This document shows, in pieces, positions 60,463 through 64,000 of a stretch of DNA of 64,000 nucleotides. The stretch's first letter is position 1, and each line of letters begins with the position of its first letter. The notes beneath the pieces are model-generated. The model had not been told where the DNA came from, searched no databases, and saw only the letters and a list, made by a program, of their open reading frames with translations. The stretch lies in contig JAKJJT010000006.1 of assembly GCA_021713395.1 (NCBI GenBank), positions 62,001-126,000 of the forward strand. The letters run 5' to 3'. The stretch comes from Thiotrichales bacterium 19S9-11 (GTDB lineage Bacteria > Pseudomonadota > Gammaproteobacteria > Francisellales > Francisellaceae). The translations under genes and the position numbers were made by a program.

Positions 60463-61416
60463 ATGACCAAGCAAGAAAGTTTGCGACTAATGACAAAGGT
60501 GGTAGCAGATACAGGTGATATAGATAAGATAAAAGAGTATATGCCAGAAGATGCAACAACTAATCCTTCGCTATTATTAAAAGCAGTACAAATGCCTCAA
60601 TATCAATCCATTTTTGAGCGAACTCTGAAGGAGACGGCAAATATTGAGTCATCAAAACGAATTGAGGCAATTCTTTTCCAATTGGCTGTTAATTTTGGTG
60701 TTGAGATTCTGTCTATTATCCCGGGGAGAGTTTCTACAGAAGTTGATGCTAGGTTATCTTTTGATACAGAGAAGACGGTTCAAGCTGCAAGGCGGCTAAT
60801 TAAATTATACGAAGAAAAAGGAATTCAAAAAGAACGCATTTTAATAAAAATAGCTGCAACATGGGAAGGAATTTTGGCTGCAGAACAGCTTGAAAAAGAA
60901 GGTATCCATTGTAACTTAACACTGATCTTTCATATTGCTCAAGCAGTGCGCTGTGCAAAAGCCAATATTACACTAATCTCTCCTTTTGTTGGTCGTATAA
61001 CAGATTGGTATAAAAAATCATTAAACTTAGATGGGTTTCCTTCTGTTGAAGAAGATCAGGGTGTGCAGTCAGTAAAAGCTATTTATAACTATTTTAAAGT
61101 ATTTGGCTATCAAACAACTGTGATGGGTGCTAGCTTTCGCCATGTCAAACAAGTTGAAGCGTTAAGTGGTTGTGATGCATTAACTATTAGCCCTGATTTA
61201 TTAGCTGAGTTAGAAGCGGATACAGGTAAATTAGCAGAGCACTTATCACCGCAGATGATCGATCGCTCAATTGAAGAAATTGATGTTAGTGAGTCAGCGT
61301 TTAGATGGGCAATTAATGATTCTGCAATGGCGACTGAAAAATTAGCAGAAGGTATTCGTAACTTTGCAATCGATACGATTAAACTAGAATCTCTAATTTC
61401 TCAAAAAATTATGTAG
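60463..61416 (+). CDS. tal: Transaldolase
   Basis: Moves a three-carbon dihydroxyacetone unit between sugar phosphates in the non-oxidative pentose phosphate pathway. The 317-residue length is exactly that of E. coli TalB. Marks are [13 protein letters not shown], the Schiff-base lysine in [27 protein letters not shown] and [14 protein letters not shown] start at the ATG at 60463, eight bases after AGAAGG; the open frame extends to 60421. IspG follows after six bases, so the two are co-transcribed. Confidence 0.96.
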   Translation: MTKQESLRLMTKVVADTGDIDKIKEYMPEDATTNPSLLLKAVQMPQYQSIFERTLKETANIESSKRIEAILFQLAVNFGVEILSIIPGRVSTEVDARLSFDTEKTVQAARRLIKLYEEKGIQKERILIKIAATWEGILAAEQLEKEGIHCNLTLIFHIAQAVRCAKANITLISPFVGRITDWYKKSLNLDGFPSVEEDQGVQSVKAIYNYFKVFGYQTTVMGASFRHVKQVEALSGCDALTISPDLLAELEADTGKLAEHLSPQMIDRSIEEIDVSESAFRWAINDSAMATEKLAEGIRNFAIDTIKLESLISQKIM

Positions 61417-61422
61417 GCTTAA

Positions 61423-62631
61423 ATGAATATGCGTAAGTCAAATCAAGTTAATATTGATCATATTGCAGTTGGGGGAGGATCTCCGGTTGTTGTTCAGTCT
61501 ATGACTGATACACCAACGAGTAATGTAGAAAAAACAGTTGAACAAATCCTTGCTTTATATAAGTCTGGTAGTGAGATAGTACGTATTACGGTAGATACAG
61601 ATGAATCGGCTAAGGCTGTAGCATTCATAAAGCAGTTATTACTGAATAAAGGGTGTCACGTTCCTCTGGTAGGTGACTTTCATTACAATGGGCATACCCT
61701 ATTAAAAAATAACCCAGATTGTGCTTCAAGTTTGTCAAAATATCGTATAAACCCAGGTAATGTTGGCTTCGGTAAGAAAAAAGATCAGCAGTTTTCTGAA
61801 ATTATCAAAATAGCAATTGAATATGACAAACCAGTAAGAATCGGCAGTAATTGGGGAAGCTTGGATCAAGCACTGCTTGCGCAATTGATGGATGAGAATG
61901 CAAAAAATGGTTTTAGTCAAACCAATCAAGAAGTCATGCAAGAAGCTTTGATTCGTTCAGCGCTTGACAGTGCAGCGTATGCCGAATCATTAGGACTTAA
62001 AAGTGATAAGATTATTTTATCTTGTAAAGTCAGCGGTGTTCAGGAGTTAATTAGTGTTTATGAAAATATTGCTAGTCGTTGTGAATACCCACTACATTTA
62101 GGTTTAACAGAAGCGGGTATGGGGATTAAGGCAATAGTTTCTACTGCAATTAGCTTAGGTGTATTGCTGAGAAAAGGTATTGGCGATACGATCAGAGCGT
62201 CACTAACACCAGAACCTGGTGGAACAAGGACAAATGAAGTTATAGTCTGCCAAGAAATACTTCAAACAATGGGTTTGCGATCATTTAGCCCGATGGTAAC
62301 TTCTTGTCCAGGTTGTGGAAGAACAAGTAGTAGTTTTTTTAGAGAATTAGCACAGGATATTCAAAGTTATTTGCGTGAGCAAATGCCCGTTTGGAAAAAG
62401 GATTATCCAGGTGTTGAGAGTATGAAAGTAGCAGTGATGGGTTGTGTTGTTAATGGTCCAGGTGAAAGTAAGCATGCTAATATTGGTATTTCACTGCCTG
62501 GTAGTGGAGAAGCACCTGTTGCACCTGTGTTTATTGATGGCAAAAAATCACATACCTTGCGTGGGGAGCATATTGCTTTAGACTTTAAACAAATTGTCGA
62601 TGAATATATTCAATCAAATTATGGTGCTTGA
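61423..62631 (+). CDS. ispG: 4-hydroxy-3-methylbut-2-enyl-diphosphate synthase
   Basis: Iron-sulfur enzyme of the MEP (non-mevalonate) isoprenoid pathway. The 402-residue chain has [20 protein letters not shown] split over the N-terminal barrel, [27 protein letters not shown], and the cluster ligands in [10 protein letters not shown] and [17 protein letters not shown]. It is the two-domain bacterial form at normal length. A start two codons later (MRKSNQ) is possible. The transporter gene begins two bases past its stop. Confidence 0.96.
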   Translation: MNMRKSNQVNIDHIAVGGGSPVVVQSMTDTPTSNVEKTVEQILALYKSGSEIVRITVDTDESAKAVAFIKQLLLNKGCHVPLVGDFHYNGHTLLKNNPDCASSLSKYRINPGNVGFGKKKDQQFSEIIKIAIEYDKPVRIGSNWGSLDQALLAQLMDENAKNGFSQTNQEVMQEALIRSALDSAAYAESLGLKSDKIILSCKVSGVQELISVYENIASRCEYPLHLGLTEAGMGIKAIVSTAISLGVLLRKGIGDTIRASLTPEPGGTRTNEVIVCQEILQTMGLRSFSPMVTSCPGCGRTSSSFFRELAQDIQSYLREQMPVWKKDYPGVESMKVAVMGCVVNGPGESKHANIGISLPGSGEAPVAPVFIDGKKSHTLRGEHIALDFKQIVDEYIQSNYGA

Positions 62632-62633
62632 GT

Positions 62634-63587
62634 ATGAGATTAGGCATTATATTTGGTGTTTTGTCAGGCTTTCTTTGGGGTTTAAATGATGTTTTAACAA
62701 ACCTCTTTAGTCTTCATTTTGATATGGCAATGATTAGGTCTGTTATTGTTTTTTCATTAACTTTGGCATTTATACAAGACTCAATGTCAGCTTTGGGTAT
62801 TTTTAGTTATTACACGATTAAAAAAGATGTCGTTTCTGAACTTAAAAAAATCAAATATTCAGTAGCCATTATTGTTATTGCTGCAATCTTTGCAGGCCCT
62901 ATGGGAATGGTTGCAGGAATTTTGGGAATTAGCTATGCTGGACCTGTTTATGCTGGCGTGATTACTTCTTGTTATCCGATTGTGGCTTTGGTTTTATCAT
63001 TCTTTTTAATTCGTGAGCGAGTAACAAAGCTAAAAATTATTGGTGTTCTTTTAAGCGTATTTTCTGTTGTTATGATTTCAGTTCATGGTTCACATGCAGA
63101 GCCAGCCCATGTTGGGCTAGGTATGTTGTTTGCAGCAGTTGCTATGCTTGGCTGGGGTATGGAAAGTGTTTTATTTGCCTGGGTGCATAAGAAAACAAAT
63201 ATGAAACCAATGTGGCTTTTAGCCGTTAGACAAGCAGTGTCAGCTATTTCTTATTTGTTGATTTTGTCTATCTTATTAGCATGTTGGAATCAGGATGTAA
63301 TTGATACTATTTCACAAATGGGTTTGCCAATATTAGTTGTTTTTTGTGTGCTATCGGCCTCGTTTTCTTATATTTTATATTATCATACAATTAAGCGAAT
63401 TGGTGCTGCATTAGGCACAACATTTAATGCGAGTTTTGTTTTTTGGGCGGCTATTTTTAGTGAGTTGTTAGGTTTAAGTCAGTTAGGTTTAAGTTTTTGG
63501 TTGTGGTCAATTTGTTTAATTATTGGCATTTATCTGGCTGTGTCCTATCAAGTTCCAAAAATTAGGATTAAGGGGTTGGTTGAGTGA
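62634..63587 (+). CDS. DMT-superfamily (EamA) transporter
   Basis: A 317-residue membrane protein with ten predicted helices in two EamA repeats: MRLGIIFGVLSGFLWGLNDV opens the first, and GMLFAAVAMLGWGMESVLF the second. GISYAGPVYAGVITSCYPIV and LGTTFNASFVFWAAIFSELL are the paired repeat motifs. The substrate is unknown. I prefer the ATG at 62634; a TTG at 62628 overlaps the ispG stop. The stop overlaps the holC start by four bases (GTGA). Confidence 0.85.
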   Translation: MRLGIIFGVLSGFLWGLNDVLTNLFSLHFDMAMIRSVIVFSLTLAFIQDSMSALGIFSYYTIKKDVVSELKKIKYSVAIIVIAAIFAGPMGMVAGILGISYAGPVYAGVITSCYPIVALVLSFFLIRERVTKLKIIGVLLSVFSVVMISVHGSHAEPAHVGLGMLFAAVAMLGWGMESVLFAWVHKKTNMKPMWLLAVRQAVSAISYLLILSILLACWNQDVIDTISQMGLPILVVFCVLSASFSYILYYHTIKRIGAALGTTFNASFVFWAAIFSELLGLSQLGLSFWLWSICLIIGIYLAVSYQVPKIRIKGLVE

Positions 63588-64000
63588 AAGTTGATTTTTA
63601 TATTTTATCAACAAATACCTCTGAAGAGCGGCTAAAATTTTGTTGTCGGCTAGTAGAAAAGGCAATGAAAAATCGTCAAAAATTAATCATTTTATGTCAA
63701 GATGAGACGATGCTAAATACATTAGATGAAATGTTATGGCATTTTAAGCCTGAAAGTTTTATTCCTCATCTGCAGTTTGCTGAGGCATTAGAAGAAAATC
63801 TTATTGATGCAATGCCTGTTATATTAACAGACAATAAAAAAACATTAGTTAATGAACACTCACTTTTGATTAAGTTGCATAATGATTGTTTAAGTAATGA
63901 TTGGAGCCAAGAAGATTTAAGGGTCATAGAAATTGTTGATCAAGATAAAACTGTGTTAGAATCATCGCGAGAAAGCTTTAAAGACTATAAAAAGCGTAAT
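63584..64000 (+). CDS. holC: DNA polymerase III chi subunit, 3' end outside window
   Basis: Chi links the clamp-loader complex to single-strand-binding protein. The 139 visible codons (family about 140-150) start with GTG at 63584: MKVDFYILSTNTSEERLKFCCRLVEKA split by the usual conserved HolC features, including ERLKFCCRLVEKAM, ILCQDETMLNTLDEMLWHF, SFIPHLQF and PVILTDN, and the C-terminal ESRxxxKxY-like ESSRESFKDYKKRN. The start is inside the stop of the preceding transporter gene. Identification rests on this motif order. Confidence 0.9.
   Translation, partial: MKVDFYILSTNTSEERLKFCCRLVEKAMKNRQKLIILCQDETMLNTLDEMLWHFKPESFIPHLQFAEALEENLIDAMPVILTDNKKTLVNEHSLLIKLHNDCLSNDWSQEDLRVIEIVDQDKTVLESSRESFKDYKKRN

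Overview
The window looks like a chromosomal core segment of an AT-rich gammaproteobacterium. The strongest clue is the gene order tig-clpP-clpX-lon-hupB-ppiD-miaA-hfq-hflX-hflK-hflC, which from memory matches Francisella. Gammaproteobacterial markers such as RdgC, ZipA, Fis, HolC, YbeD, YfbU, XerD and short PpiC fit this. The codon choice is strongly AT-biased. I would place it in or near the Francisellaceae/Fastidiosibacteraceae (Francisella, Fangia, Cysteiniphilum and relatives). That placement rests on remembered synteny and protein resemblance, not on a search. No tRNA, rRNA, CRISPR array, insertion sequence or prophage was seen, and no stretch longer than about 300 bases lacks a gene.

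Layout. 1-5.8 kb: leuS (3' end outside the window), hemH, a short parvulin, YceF-type Maf, hemolysin III and a MurU-like nucleotidyltransferase. 5.9-13.2 kb: a long same-strand run of rdgC, ugd, rpe, frmA, fghA, pxpB, pxpA and pxpC, joining glutathione-dependent formaldehyde removal to 5-oxoproline use. 13.2-16.7 kb (minus): tusE, ubiD, rho, trxA. 16.9-19.2 kb: a short Ppx/GppA and a ClC antiporter. 19.3-32.2 kb: the protein quality-control and RNA block, including a heat-shock-type promoter before clpX, a sigma-70 promoter before hupB, and two intrinsic terminators.

32.2-36.6 kb is the most accessory-looking part: an ankyrin-repeat protein diverging from a patatin-like phospholipase, then a YveA-like amino-acid permease. 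36.7-44.1 kb: an SDR enzyme, monomeric isocitrate dehydrogenase, an Mpo1-like membrane protein, the ybeD-lipB-lipA lipoylation operon, and gamma-glutamyltransferase carrying a run of nine G. 44.2-49.7 kb: yfbU, then a divergent pair of guanidino-group hydrolases (CtlX-like and an enlarged arginine deiminase), a DMT exporter, a small outer-membrane barrel and carbonic anhydrase. 49.7-56.0 kb: zipA, mtnN, metK, and a histidine kinase and response regulator separated by an opposite-strand membrane-protein gene. 56.3-59.5 kb: rpsP (with a lysine/alanine repeat tail), rimM, trmD, rplS, xerD. 59.4-64 kb: an unrecognised basic protein, fis, transaldolase, ispG, a DMT transporter and holC (cut by the window end).

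The genome is very compact. Ten convergent gene pairs meet with at most 14 bases between stop codons or with overlapping ends, leaving no room for intrinsic terminators. I see no obvious large new defence or mobile system. The points most worth following are the PpiD that appears to have lost its parvulin domain, the histone-like repeat tail on ribosomal protein S16, the ankyrin/patatin pair, the arginine deiminase/CtlX pair, and the G9 tract in ggt.
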